A DNA stretch of 64,000 nucleotides, taken from NCBI GenBank assembly GCA_020638995.1, contig JACKHM010000001.1, forward strand, positions 1,116,001-1,180,000, in the 5' to 3' direction. Position 1 is the first letter of the stretch. Each line of letters opens with the position of its first letter. The translations under genes were made by a program, and so were the position numbers. This document shows, piece after piece, positions 34,101-42,605 of this stretch. Source of the DNA: Planctomycetaceae bacterium (lineage in GTDB: Bacteria; Planctomycetota; Planctomycetia; Pirellulales; Pirellulaceae). The notes beneath the pieces were generated by a model. That model was given only the letters and a program-made list of their open reading frames with translations, was not told where the DNA came from and did no database searches.

Positions 34101-35358
34101 ACAGGCCAGTAAACTGATAGACGCCACTAGCTCCGGTCGTTGTCGTTGAAACAAGCGTATCCGTGCCCGGCGTAAAATCGCCACTTCCATCGGTGTCCGA
34201 GTAGAGACTGAGGCTGACGCCGGTGATCCCCGATTCGCTAGCCGAATCGAAGACGCCATTGTTGTTAAGATCATTGAAGACCAGGTTGCCAAGCGTCAGC
34301 GGCTCGAAGTTGGCGATATTCGCGGTTTCGACGGTTGGGCCAACGGAACCAAATAGCGCGAGTTCTGCGTCCAAGGCTGCGACGCCGGTCACCTGCATCT
34401 CAATGGCCCCAACATTTGTAAAGTCCGCTCCGGTACCGGTGTCAATGAAACTGGTGAATGGGACAAGCAACTCGGAGGTCGCCGCGCCACCTGCTGTGAC
34501 GGGGATCGTTGTGAAGAACGACGAAAAGTTGGCAGCATCGGTGTAGACGTTGATCGTCAAGCCGACGCCGCTTTGATCAGCACCGATCATTAGTTGCAGG
34601 CGATCGGCAACACTTGCCGCTGTCAAGTCGATGCCGCCCAGCCCTGTCGCATCCACTGTTGTCGCATCGCCATCGGCACCGTCCCACACAACGGTATAGT
34701 TGCCCACCGTGCTCGTACCCGATGAAATGACTAACGATGATAGAACGCTCGATGCCTGCAGCTCCGCATCTAGCGGACCGGAGACATGCTGGGCGAGCAA
34801 ATCACGTTCGCCGCCCAATGCCTCAGCCGCGGCCATTGCGCTGGGCGCGTTTGGCGTACCAGAATTAGCCGTTGCGACCTGGTTCGTGGTACCAAAATTA
34901 TCGACCGAAACCCCAGCGACACCCTGGACCTCGGTGCCGTCCAAGGTAACGGTTTGCACGTTCGCATTTGTACGAGCGATGAAGCCGCCGGGAACGACTT
35001 CTTCTACAAAGTAAGTTCCTGCCGTCAATGTATCAAAGCGATAGGCACCGACTGCGTCTGTCGTATCCGTGTTGACAAACGTGTCGTCGCCACTCACGCC
35101 GCTTGCACTTTCGAAGATGCCGTTACCGCCATCCAGATAAAGGTTGACCACCGCGCCAACAACGGAAGTGTCATCGCCCGTAAAGCCATTGTCGGTCTGA
35201 TCGCTGAACACAGTACCCGCGATCGAAGCTAGATCCGTGGCCAACACGCGACGATCCTCAAGCGACTCGAAGAAGACTCGGCGACGAGCGACATTGCGGG
35301 ATACACCTCGGGAAGGTTTCGAGGCCAGCAGGCGTTTTACTCGTTCGATGAATTTCAT
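31165..35358 (-). CDS. Giant secreted SdrD-B/DUF11 repeat protein
   Basis: A 1397-residue protein. Residues 30-40 (FESLEDRRVLA) are the N-terminal export-linked motif seen on many large planctomycete surface proteins. SdrD B-like domains (IAGTVFSDQTDNGF near 45; LVFNDLNNNGVFD near 360; IAGSIYNDVNGNG near 1275) flank a central array of six DUF11 domains: five tandem 128-residue units and a more divergent sixth. Each begins near DLSLTKTVSNATPNVG. Such proteins are extracellular, calcium-binding and adhesive or structural. The C-terminus (SKRRFLASS) has no LPXTG or dockerin motif. It lies 193 bp downstream of the BBP7 gene on the same strand. Confidence 0.85.
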   Translation of the reverse strand: MKFIERVKRLLASKPSRGVSRNVARRRVFFESLEDRRVLATDLASIAGTVFSDQTDNGFTGDDTSVVGAVVNLYLDGGNGIFESASGVSGDDTFVNTDTTDAVGAYRFDTLTAGTYFVEEVVPGGFIARTNANVQTVTLDGTEVQGVAGVSVDNFGTTNQVATANSGTPNAPSAMAAAEALGGERDLLAQHVSGPLDAELQASSVLSSLVISSGTSTVGNYTVVWDGADGDATTVDATGLGGIDLTAASVADRLQLMIGADQSGVGLTINVYTDAANFSSFFTTIPVTAGGAATSELLVPFTSFIDTGTGADFTNVGAIEMQVTGVAALDAELALFGSVGPTVETANIANFEPLTLGNLVFNDLNNNGVFDSASESGITGVSLSLYSDTDGSGDFTPGTDTLVSTTTTGASGVYQFTGLFPDDYIVQLDAGNFTTGNVLDGFMSSTGNAPTPDPDNDVNNDDNGDELAGQGIVSAAITLLPNTESITDGDTNPDTNLTLDFGVFEQADLSVTKTVDNATPNVGDNVTFTITVANAGPGSGTSITVDDVLPAGLTYVSDTPSQGSYDNGTGIWTVGSITSGSNATLQIVATVTSTGTKTNVAEVTAADQPDVDSTPNNGVATEDDQDSADVTPLIADVSLTKTVSNATPNVGENVTFTITASNAGPDSATNVTVGDTLPAGMTFVSDTASQGSYNSGTGVWTIGTIANGGTATLQIIASVASLGTKTNTAEVTAADQADSDSTPNNGIATEDDQDSASLTPQVIDLSLTKTVSNATPNVGDNVTFTITANNAGPDSATNVQVADALPAGTTFVSSTPSQGSYSIGTGVWTVGTIANGANASLQIVASVDSIGTKTNTAQVSAADQTDSDSTPNNGISTEDDQASVSLTPQVADLSLTKTVSNATPNVGENVTFTITTSNAGPDAATNVSVTDVLPTGLTFVSSTPSQGSYNNTTGVWTVGTIASAGSSSLQIVATVASIGTKTNTAQVSAADQADIDSTPNNSVATEDDEASVSLTPQVIDLSLLKTVDDATPNVGDNVTFTLTLANAGPDAATSVTVSDQLPTGLTFVSSTPSQGSYSNTTGLWTVGTVASGGNATLQIIATIDSIGAKTNSAQVTAATQTDSDSTPNNSVATEDDQDSVVVTPQQVDVAITKSASPTTVTLGDNLTYTLSVTNNGPDTASSVTVVDTLPTGVTFVSATPSQGTATQASGTVTAGLGTLASGATATITIVVTPTTANATAGTVTNNASVTSAEFDTNAANNTAQVTAAVDFLMASIAGSIYNDVNGNGIFEPTELGIENAVLRLTGTDIRGAAVDITMQTAADGSYLFDNLNPGTYQLQETQPTGFRDGAETAGTGATATVGQDLFQTITLADGATAQAFNFGERSQLSKRRFLASS
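31921..33840 (-). repeat. Five tandem 384-bp coding repeats (DUF11)
   Basis: Unit boundaries on the minus strand fall at 33840, 33456, 33072, 32688 and 32304, each 384 bp (128 codons). A sixth, diverged unit continues from 31920. Units share protein text such as SNATPNVGENVTFTIT and STPNN, but differ at many silent sites, so the array is old rather than recently duplicated. Confidence 0.85.
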
Positions 35359-35551
35359 AGCAGCGACCTGTCTGCGACTAACGACGAAGAGAAACCAGAC
35401 GGTGCGCTATACCGGGCAATCCGAGAAGAGACTTCGCGCACTAAGAGAATCTATCGGCGAGCCGTTGAGACGAGAGCGGTGTAATGGTTACCGCCAGTAC
35501 GGTCCGCCGATTCATCGTGACTACCGCAGACTCCGCAAATTCGCGCGGGGG

Positions 35552-36829
35552 TTACCAAACGCAAGTGAGCCCGAAGCTCAATCCTTGAGCCCAGAACCCG
35601 CTCTCCTTGAAGTCGAACTCGGGACGAAGAGGTCCGGAAAATGGAACCAACTCCGGCGGCAGGAGGTTTGGATTTATGGTGCGATCGATTTGATCACCCG
35701 CGCGCACTACTCGGTCCAAGTAGATGAGACTGTACCCAAAGTTGGCTTGCCATCGAGGCGATAGCTGGTAGCCCAGGGTGACACCGACCTCGGGCAGCAG
35801 TGCAAATCGATCACGAGTGTAGTTACCAATATTGGTGCGTTGTGCTAATAGCCCGCCGGTGAAGGTCTGAGGGCCGGTGCCGTCATCAATGATCGTGTTG
35901 CCATTGATCCCAACGAATTGACGGACGTTTCCAAACGCGAGTTTGAACAGCATGTCCAAGGTCCATCGACGATAGCTCTCGATTCTTTGTAAACCGATCT
36001 CGCCACCATGAAATGCGTTGCGTGTGACAAAGCTATCGGTGATGTCAAAGGTACCCGGATCAGTCGCCAGTTGTGAAGTCAGCTGCTCGCGCATTTGCAA
36101 ACTGTCGTCCAGACGCAAAAACCGGTAGCCGAGCAAGAGATCGAGTCGCGACTCGCATCGCTCTACGGAATCCAGGCTGATGGGCTCCCCTGACTGGCAG
36201 AGATTCCACAGCATTCGCACACCAGCGGACTGCAACGAACTCTGTGCTCCCGCATCGAAAGTTCCGGAAACAACGCCTGGAAACGCAACCAGTTCTGAGT
36301 CTTCAGCATTAGTTAATGCGTTGAAGAATGGCCGTGCTACGATCGGATCACCCGTGGAGGTCGTCGAGAAGTTGTCGCTAATGTCACCCAAAGCAAAGTA
36401 CTCGCCTTCGACTCCAAAACGCCGAAAATCGCCCAGCCAAGTCCCGAATCGAATTCGTCCACCGGATCGGCTATCCGTGAGCAAGTTGCCACCGAACAGT
36501 GTTGTCCCGCCTTGGTCGAGCACTCCGGCCGCAGCTTGCGTCGTACCAGTAGGACTAGTTGACGCTAGAGCCGGAGTTTTTAGGCCAGCAGTCCTCCACA
36601 GCAGGTACTCGCCGCGAGCCCACCAGTAATTTGTGGCACCACCGACATAGACGAGCTCGTCGGATCGTAATTGTGGCGCTGGGTCGTCCATGTATTCTTG
36701 AAGACTTGCGAAGGATGGTGCAGGATCTTCACCGATCGCGTCGGTGAAAGTCCCGTCATCTTGACCATGGACGATTGTGATCGAAGTCAAAATCACAAAA
36801 TGGCATGCAAGTGCTAAGAAGTAACGCAA
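35552..36829 (-). CDS. BBP7-family outer membrane beta-barrel protein
   Basis: A 425-residue protein with an N-terminal signal peptide (residues 1-22, ending VHGQ). After an acidic linker comes WWARGEYLLWRTAG, the BBP7 signature, followed by alternating amphipathic strands (GGRIRFGTWLGDF, GVEGEYFALG, LLGYRFLRLDDSL, LGYQLSPRWQANFGYSLIYL) and a C-terminal LSFGLTCVW ending in an aromatic residue, as barrels do. BBP7 proteins are common in planctomycetes and sit in the outer membrane; their cargo is unknown. The nearby giant repeat protein may share the cell surface. Confidence in family is good. Confidence 0.87.
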   Translation of the reverse strand: MRYFLALACHFVILTSITIVHGQDDGTFTDAIGEDPAPSFASLQEYMDDPAPQLRSDELVYVGGATNYWWARGEYLLWRTAGLKTPALASTSPTGTTQAAAGVLDQGGTTLFGGNLLTDSRSGGRIRFGTWLGDFRRFGVEGEYFALGDISDNFSTTSTGDPIVARPFFNALTNAEDSELVAFPGVVSGTFDAGAQSSLQSAGVRMLWNLCQSGEPISLDSVERCESRLDLLLGYRFLRLDDSLQMREQLTSQLATDPGTFDITDSFVTRNAFHGGEIGLQRIESYRRWTLDMLFKLAFGNVRQFVGINGNTIIDDGTGPQTFTGGLLAQRTNIGNYTRDRFALLPEVGVTLGYQLSPRWQANFGYSLIYLDRVVRAGDQIDRTINPNLLPPELVPFSGPLRPEFDFKESGFWAQGLSFGLTCVW

Positions 36830-37064
36830 GCTTCTTTCCCCCCTCAGAGAAAAATACTTCGACGATTCCGTGATGGAATCGAATCACAAGCCGATCGCGC
36901 CAGTCTCTCGCGAGAGCTTGCGAAAGAGTTGATCGGCCATACAACCCGGATAATCGACAAAATCCGAAGAATCGAAAAAGTCGGCCTGAATTGCCGAATA
37001 TACGTCGGAAGACTGGACCGGGAATCGATCGGAAACGCAAAGGGTGCTAGCGAATCGTGACTTG

Positions 37065-37469
37065 CTATGCTTGCGGCGCGTCCGAGCTAGAAAGCATGGA
37101 GATTGCTTCCTCCAAGGTCGCGGCACTCTCGAAGGCGACGTTGCCGCTATTCTTCGACCGGACGAGTAGCCGCTTGGCGCTGAAAACCTTGTGAATGAAA
37201 TCGGACATGTTGCAAAGAACAACGCGTCCTTCGACATCTTTCATCGCCTGCCGCACGCCGATGAATGCCACGCAAGCTAAACTCGTCATGAACGTCATGT
37301 TGCGAAGATCGAGGATGATCCGCTTCGACTGGCGACTCTTGACGGCATGCACGAGCTCGTACCGCATCTCTTCCGAGACCGTGAAGTCCTTGACTTGCTC
37401 GACTTCAATTGTCAGTACCAGAATGCCATCCGTCGTCCGCGCTCCGATATGTCGGTAGGGCCCTGACAC
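37065..37469 (-). CDS. STAS-domain protein (anti-sigma factor antagonist-like)
   Basis: A 134-residue single STAS domain starting at GTG 37469. LTIEVEQVKDF and RIILDLRNMTFMTSLACVAFIG form the strand-helix core; the serine equivalent to the SpoIIAA phosphorylation site is probably S63 in FMTSL, although the usual preceding aspartate is threonine. No partner anti-sigma kinase gene is adjacent, so its partner is encoded elsewhere. It lies alone between the BBP7 and ceramidase-like genes. Confidence 0.8.
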   Translation of the reverse strand: MSGPYRHIGARTTDGILVLTIEVEQVKDFTVSEEMRYELVHAVKSRQSKRIILDLRNMTFMTSLACVAFIGVRQAMKDVEGRVVLCNMSDFIHKVFSAKRLLVRSKNSGNVAFESAATLEEAISMLSSSDAPQA

Positions 37470-37593
37470 TTCTGCTTCTCTTCTAGTTCCATGCGATACA
37501 TAAAAAGCACAACTTCCTGCGACATTCGGCCTCTTGATTGTCGTGGGGCGAAGTAACGGGCGTATTTTAGCACAGTCTAGGGGGAATGCGACC

Positions 37594-38967
37594 CTATTGT
37601 TTCGGCGTTAGCTGATTGTGGACCTCCACAACGATGTCGTTCTCGACTTCCGGTGCCCAGACGGTAGGAAGGCCGTAGTACACCATAGCCCCTCCACCTT
37701 CATAACCACCCTCGACCAGGACACGCCGGGAGGGGATATAGGCCATCACGTCATTCGAATACCCCGCGACCCAAGTCTTTGTGCCACTCAGCTCTGCCTT
37801 CAAGCGAATTGCGTAGTCCACGACCACTTCGCCACCTAGAGTGATGAACTGGATATCGTCCCCGAGACGCCAGGTTTGAACCGGATAGGGATATGTTGCG
37901 CTCAACGCTTTACCGCCCTCGATTTGCTTCAACAACATCTTCGCACGAGCCGCTTCGTACCGGTTCGTCGATTTGGTATTGGTCTCGATCTGCTCCTTGG
38001 TGGGTAGTTCGCCTAGCGGCAGATCGATCTCGGTATAGGTTGTCGCGAGTTGATCCGCTATCGGCAAAAGCTCTGTAGTCAATAATACCGCATCCACCGC
38101 ATCCGCAAGGCGTCGTCCGTAATGTTGTGCCAACTCGACCGAACTGCGCGGCAGTGGGTTCTGATCCGCACCACATCCGGCCCAGAACATGGCGACACAG
38201 CCGGGGTGCAGTTTCTCAAGTTCGATTTGGGCAAACCCAGGATAGTCACCGGACCATTGCGTCACGGACAGCGTCGTCGAATGGCAAGCGTAACCGAAGA
38301 CGACTCCCCGCAAACCGCCTTCTTCGTTGTGGATTGCCAGCACGGGGACATCGTGGTCGATCGGTCCTTTTAGTGAGCCGACGGTTCGCCAATGCGGAGC
38401 CTTGTCATAAGGCTTGTTTTCGCGTCGGTTGACGGCGAAGGTCGCGTGGCCATTTCCCCACCGCACTTGGCTCGGTTGCAAGTCGGCTAACGCTTCTCCG
38501 GTAACCGCAATGACTTTCTCCCGCAATGTGATCGCATATTGGTCGATCAATGTTTGTTGTTCTGGCGTCTGGATCAAGTAGTGCAACGGCGCCAGGTTTA
38601 ATCCAACAACAGGTCCCGTGTGCGTATGCGACGTGCAAATGGCGATTTGCGACCGTTCTAAACCAAATCTTTCCTGCAGTGCGTCGCAGATCTCTTTCGA
38701 CAATTTTCGGTCGATTCCAACCAGATCCAGTGTGATGACTAGACCTCGATTGCCGGCGTTATCTTCCAGAACGGCGGCCTTCGCCCAAAGATCCGTCAAC
38801 TTGCCATCTGCGGGATTATCACGGCCCCCATATCCAGACATCGCCATGTACGTATCGGGAGTGATACTCGTTTTCGCGATACCAGCCTTCCAGGCTGCAT
38901 CCGCTGGTGTCGTGAGCTGCAAGAACAGAACTGCAAGAGCGAACATAACCGTTGGTAACCGAAGCAT
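37594..38967 (-). CDS. Neutral/alkaline ceramidase-like secreted hydrolase
   Basis: A 457-residue protein. GGAG lies 6 bases before the ATG at 38967, which is preferred over the TTG four codons upstream. A signal peptide spans residues 1-24 (ending DAA). The mature start WKAGIAKTSITPD and the metal motif CTSHTHTGP (H114, H116) are those of the neutral ceramidase N-terminal domain, which cleaves amide-linked lipids with zinc. The protein is shorter than full ceramidases (about 700) and lacks their C-terminal domain, as do many planctomycete members, so the real substrate may differ. It appears monocistronic. Confidence 0.85.
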   Translation of the reverse strand: MLRLPTVMFALAVLFLQLTTPADAAWKAGIAKTSITPDTYMAMSGYGGRDNPADGKLTDLWAKAAVLEDNAGNRGLVITLDLVGIDRKLSKEICDALQERFGLERSQIAICTSHTHTGPVVGLNLAPLHYLIQTPEQQTLIDQYAITLREKVIAVTGEALADLQPSQVRWGNGHATFAVNRRENKPYDKAPHWRTVGSLKGPIDHDVPVLAIHNEEGGLRGVVFGYACHSTTLSVTQWSGDYPGFAQIELEKLHPGCVAMFWAGCGADQNPLPRSSVELAQHYGRRLADAVDAVLLTTELLPIADQLATTYTEIDLPLGELPTKEQIETNTKSTNRYEAARAKMLLKQIEGGKALSATYPYPVQTWRLGDDIQFITLGGEVVVDYAIRLKAELSGTKTWVAGYSNDVMAYIPSRRVLVEGGYEGGGAMVYYGLPTVWAPEVENDIVVEVHNQLTPKQ

Positions 38968-39175
38968 GGTAGTCTCCAATTAGGTGGGCTTAAATGGCGG
39001 GATTCGAGCGGAACGCTGTTGATGATCTTCGCTCATAGCTTACGCGATTTCAACACAAAGCCGGTGGTAACTGCGATTCGTACCTACCGCTGTGGACCGG
39101 GGGGCTTGCTTGGGCGTTCGCGTATCGACTTGCCTTGTGGTGTCAGTAATCCATGCGGCGCCAGCTCAACCTGGT

Positions 39176-40330
39176 TCAGAGCTTGTTCGCCTTGAGCTCT
39201 TCCAGCGAATAGTGAGTGTCGCGCCAGCTAATGCCGTCTTGCCAGAGATTGAGCATGACGGCTCGCCATTGGATGAAGACGAACATCAAGGCCGCGATCG
39301 GAAATCCAAGACAACAGGAGATACGCGCGCGGCCATGATAGGCGGCCCACGCTCCCATCGCCCAAAGACTGGCGACCACCGCGCCATACACGTACCAAGT
39401 CATTCCGGAAGTGATGAAGATTGCAACAAATGGAAACACATTGAACAACAACATGCAAACGCCAGCGAAGATCGCGTAGGAGATGCTGTAGTCAACGCCC
39501 GAGAAAGCGTTTTTCTCCAGCCCGACAATCAGCTCGCGAATCGACGCGTACCAAGGCACGTACATTAAGCCAGCGCCATTGAGTAGTTCCTGCCGAAAAC
39601 CTTCGCGCTTGATGAGCTTGCCGAACTTCAAGTCATCATCCGGTCGCATGCGAATGACCTCGTGAGTGCCGATCTTTTGATAAACATCCGCTCGCACAAG
39701 ATTGAATCCCCCAATACCAATATGCCCGGCTCGCTTCGGATTCGGACACTGCCAAGGCCGACAGTAAGTCATTAGGTAGACGCTGAACGTAACCACGAAA
39801 GACTCCAGCAGCCAATTGGGCATTCGTACTTCAAACAACATCGGCAAATGGTCGATCTCACGTTCCAACATATAAGCCACCGCCCGACGCAACACCGTCG
39901 GTTCCATCACGACATCGGCGTCGGTGAAGAGAAGCAGTTCTCCCGTGGCGCGAGTCGCCCCATAGTACAAAGCATGGTTTTTACCGAGCCAGCCAGCCGG
40001 CAATTCATGAAGATGAGCAACGGTCAGTTGCGGGTGTTCGCTCGCAATACGTTCGAGGATCTCGCCCGTACGATCGGTCGACCGGTCATTAACAACCAGA
40101 ATTTCTAATTCGTCGTAGTCGAGTTGCAACAACGAGCAGAGACCAGCCTCAATATCTCTTTCCTCGTTGCGTGCGGCGACGATCACCGAGACTTTTGGCC
40201 ACGGCCGATCCAGCGTGGGAGCAATGTTGCTAATCTTCTGAATCTTTCGCATCCCAAAGAACAACGGAACGCCGACGATCGCGCAGATCGTTAGATTTGC
40301 AATCGCCAGATATAGCAACCAGTCGTTCAT
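39176..40330 (-). CDS. Membrane glycosyltransferase, family 2
   Basis: A 384-residue GT2. An N-terminal transmembrane helix (3-24) is followed by the catalytic domain: VSVIVAARNEERDI, VVNDRSTDRT and the metal site TDADV (136-140). A processive-like GIGGFNLVRADVY and RPDDDLKFG follow. At least three helices occur at the C-terminus (about 285-355). This layout resembles HpnB-like and polyprenol-linked glycosyltransferases that act at the inner membrane. It is 73 bp downstream of ligA on the same strand. The sugar and acceptor are unknown. Confidence 0.82.
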   Translation of the reverse strand: MNDWLLYLAIANLTICAIVGVPLFFGMRKIQKISNIAPTLDRPWPKVSVIVAARNEERDIEAGLCSLLQLDYDELEILVVNDRSTDRTGEILERIASEHPQLTVAHLHELPAGWLGKNHALYYGATRATGELLLFTDADVVMEPTVLRRAVAYMLEREIDHLPMLFEVRMPNWLLESFVVTFSVYLMTYCRPWQCPNPKRAGHIGIGGFNLVRADVYQKIGTHEVIRMRPDDDLKFGKLIKREGFRQELLNGAGLMYVPWYASIRELIVGLEKNAFSGVDYSISYAIFAGVCMLLFNVFPFVAIFITSGMTWYVYGAVVASLWAMGAWAAYHGRARISCCLGFPIAALMFVFIQWRAVMLNLWQDGISWRDTHYSLEELKANKL

Positions 40331-40403
40331 ACGGAACGATCCAACGCAGTGCAAAAAGTTACGCCGGTCAGCAGCTCAATGTATCGGGTGTACGTCAATG
40401 ACA

Positions 40404-42407
40404 TCATGGAAGCATGGCCTCAAACTCTTCTTCCGTCAGGACCCGCACACCAAGTTTTTCGGCTTTGGCGAGCTTACTGCCCGCCTTCTCTCCTGCGACG
40501 ACATAGTCCGTTTTGGCAGAGACACTCGAAGATACCTTGCCTCCATGCTGCCGGATAAGATCCTGAATCTCGTCTCGCGTGTGATTTACAAGCGTGCCTG
40601 TTACAACAAGCGTTTTATCCGCAAGCGAGTTGCTGGCGAGTGATGTTTTGGCGGCTTCCATGTTAAGGCCCATCGACCGCAGGTCATCCACGATCGCCTT
40701 GCCAAACTCGCTGTGGAAGAAACTATAGACACTCTCGGCGATGATGCTGCCGATTTCGTTGACACCGGCGAGTTCTTCGAGGGTCGCTGTTTCGATGGCC
40801 TCGATCGACCCGAAGTGTTCGGCCAACACTCTTGCAACCGTCGCGCCCACATGGCGAATAGAAAGCGCGTTCAATAGCGATGCCAGATTTCGCGTGCGGC
40901 TGGTTTCAATCCCCTGAATTAGATTCTCAGCGGACTTCTCGCCCATTCGTTCCAAACGCAGTAGATCTGCCTTACGATCCTTCAATCGGTACAGATCACC
41001 ATAGGTGTTGACCATTCCGCTGCTTACAAGCTGATCCACCAGCTTGTCGCCCAAGCCTTCGATGTCCATCGCTTTGCGACTTGCAAAAAAGCGGATTCGC
41101 TCCTTTAGCTGTGCCGGACAGTTCAGATTAGGACAACGAATGTAAACACCGCCTTCGTCTTTCACCAATTCGGTTTGACATTCAGGACAGTGCGTCGGGA
41201 ACTCAAACTCGGGCAGATTGGTTTTGCGCTCATGCTTCTCGACGCGGACAATATGAGGAATGATGCGTCCGGCCTTTTCGACGACGACAACATCACCGAC
41301 TCGCACATCCTTCCGCACAATCTCATCTGCGTTATGCAGACTGGCGCGACTCACGATCGTTCGATCGAGTTCCACTGGTTCCAAGTTCGCCACCGGTGTG
41401 ATCGCTCCCGTCTTGCCAACCTGAACGTGAATCTCATTCAGGCGAGTCGTGGCTTCCCATTTTTCCCACTTGTAAGCAATCACCCATCGCGGGCTCTTGG
41501 AGGTCGTTCCCAGTCGAGTGCGTTGGTCGAAGCTGTTGACTTTGATGACGAGGCCGTCGACTTCGAAATCCAGCTCGTGGAGTTGCTCGATCACAGACTC
41601 GGCATGTTCCATCGCCGCGTCGATTGTGGGGAACGCTGCAACATGCGGAGTCGGACGCAAGCCGTATTGTCCTATCTCGCTGAGAAAGTCAACGTAGTTC
41701 GTAGCCTCGATTCCCTCGCAGTATCCGGTTCCATGACAGAACATCCGTAACCCTCGCTCGGCACAAACTCGGGGATCGAGCATCGTGATCGTGCCAGATG
41801 CCACATTGCGTGGGTTGGCGAACAACGCGTCGCCTCGTTCTTGTTGCCGCTGATTCAAGGCGACGAGTGTCGAGTTCGTCATATAGATCTCACCGCGAAC
41901 TTCCAATACGCTGGGCACGTGCTCACCAATCAGCCGCAACGGAACATCCCCAATGGTTCGTACGTTGTGCGTAATGTCGCTGCCCGTGGTTCCGTCGCCG
42001 CGCGTCAAGCCTTGCACGAGCAAGCCACCTTCGTAAATCAGCGAAACCGCGGCCCCATCGATTTTCAACTCGACCACCCACTCGATCGCTTCGTCCGGCA
42101 AGGCCTTGGTGGTGCGGTCTGCCCACTTCTTAACGGCTTCGATTGAGTAGGTGTTCTCAATCGACAGCATCGGCAAGCGGTGTTCCGCTTCCGGCAAATG
42201 AGCTATGGGTTGCTCTCCCACTCGCTGTGTGGGACTATCGGATGTAATGAGTTCGGGATGCCTTTGCTCGAGGTCCTTCAACTCGTTGATTAGTTGATCG
42301 TACTCGCGGTCGCTGATCTTGGGGGATGCGTCGACATAGTAGAGTCGGTCGTGATAGCGAACTAAATCGCGAAGTTCCAAGATTCGTTGCTCAGCAGCAG
42401 CGGTCAT
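40404..42407 (-). CDS. ligA: NAD-dependent DNA ligase
   Basis: A 667-residue LigA that seals nicks in replication and repair. AAGGAG lies 9 bases before the ATG at 42407, favouring it over the upstream in-frame codon at 42446. The N-terminal Ia domain (HDRLYYVDASPKISDREYDQL) binds NMN. The adenylated lysine is K115 in VELKIDG, at the same number as in E. coli. The OB fold, the four-cysteine zinc finger (CPECQ and CPNLNCPAQ), the helix-hairpin-helix region and the C-terminal BRCT domain (about 590-667, TGTLVNHTRDEIQDLI) are all present. The length is standard. Confidence 0.97.
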   Translation of the reverse strand: MTAAAEQRILELRDLVRYHDRLYYVDASPKISDREYDQLINELKDLEQRHPELITSDSPTQRVGEQPIAHLPEAEHRLPMLSIENTYSIEAVKKWADRTTKALPDEAIEWVVELKIDGAAVSLIYEGGLLVQGLTRGDGTTGSDITHNVRTIGDVPLRLIGEHVPSVLEVRGEIYMTNSTLVALNQRQQERGDALFANPRNVASGTITMLDPRVCAERGLRMFCHGTGYCEGIEATNYVDFLSEIGQYGLRPTPHVAAFPTIDAAMEHAESVIEQLHELDFEVDGLVIKVNSFDQRTRLGTTSKSPRWVIAYKWEKWEATTRLNEIHVQVGKTGAITPVANLEPVELDRTIVSRASLHNADEIVRKDVRVGDVVVVEKAGRIIPHIVRVEKHERKTNLPEFEFPTHCPECQTELVKDEGGVYIRCPNLNCPAQLKERIRFFASRKAMDIEGLGDKLVDQLVSSGMVNTYGDLYRLKDRKADLLRLERMGEKSAENLIQGIETSRTRNLASLLNALSIRHVGATVARVLAEHFGSIEAIETATLEELAGVNEIGSIIAESVYSFFHSEFGKAIVDDLRSMGLNMEAAKTSLASNSLADKTLVVTGTLVNHTRDEIQDLIRQHGGKVSSSVSAKTDYVVAGEKAGSKLAKAEKLGVRVLTEEEFEAMLP

Positions 42408-42510
42408 ACTCGCAGGCTCCTTCGGAAACGTCGCATTGTGCCACAAATCTGTCGTACGGGTGAGGGCGCACTTCGGTGCGGCAGTACACCGGAACTCGCA
42501 ACCGAAGTAT

Positions 42511-42539
42511 TTACGCGATCCGTCTCTTCGTAATAGAAT
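42511..42539 (+). promoter_or_regulatory. Weak promoter candidate for the PSCyt1 gene
   Basis: TTACGC and TAGAAT are separated by 17 bases, 67 bases before the ATG at 42606, in the 198-bp divergent gap between ligA and the cytochrome gene. The -10 is good and the -35 poor. Confidence 0.3.
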
Positions 42540-42605
42540 AGGAGCGTCCCACCAATTCGACAGCCCTGCCGTCGTCGCCCAGCAAACCTCCCTCCAAAGT
42601 CGGTT

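Noticed and set aside
35237..35764. Plus-strand frame of 175 codons overlapping two gene ends
   Set aside because: It is arginine-rich shadow sequence opposite the repeat protein and the BBP7 gene, without family features.
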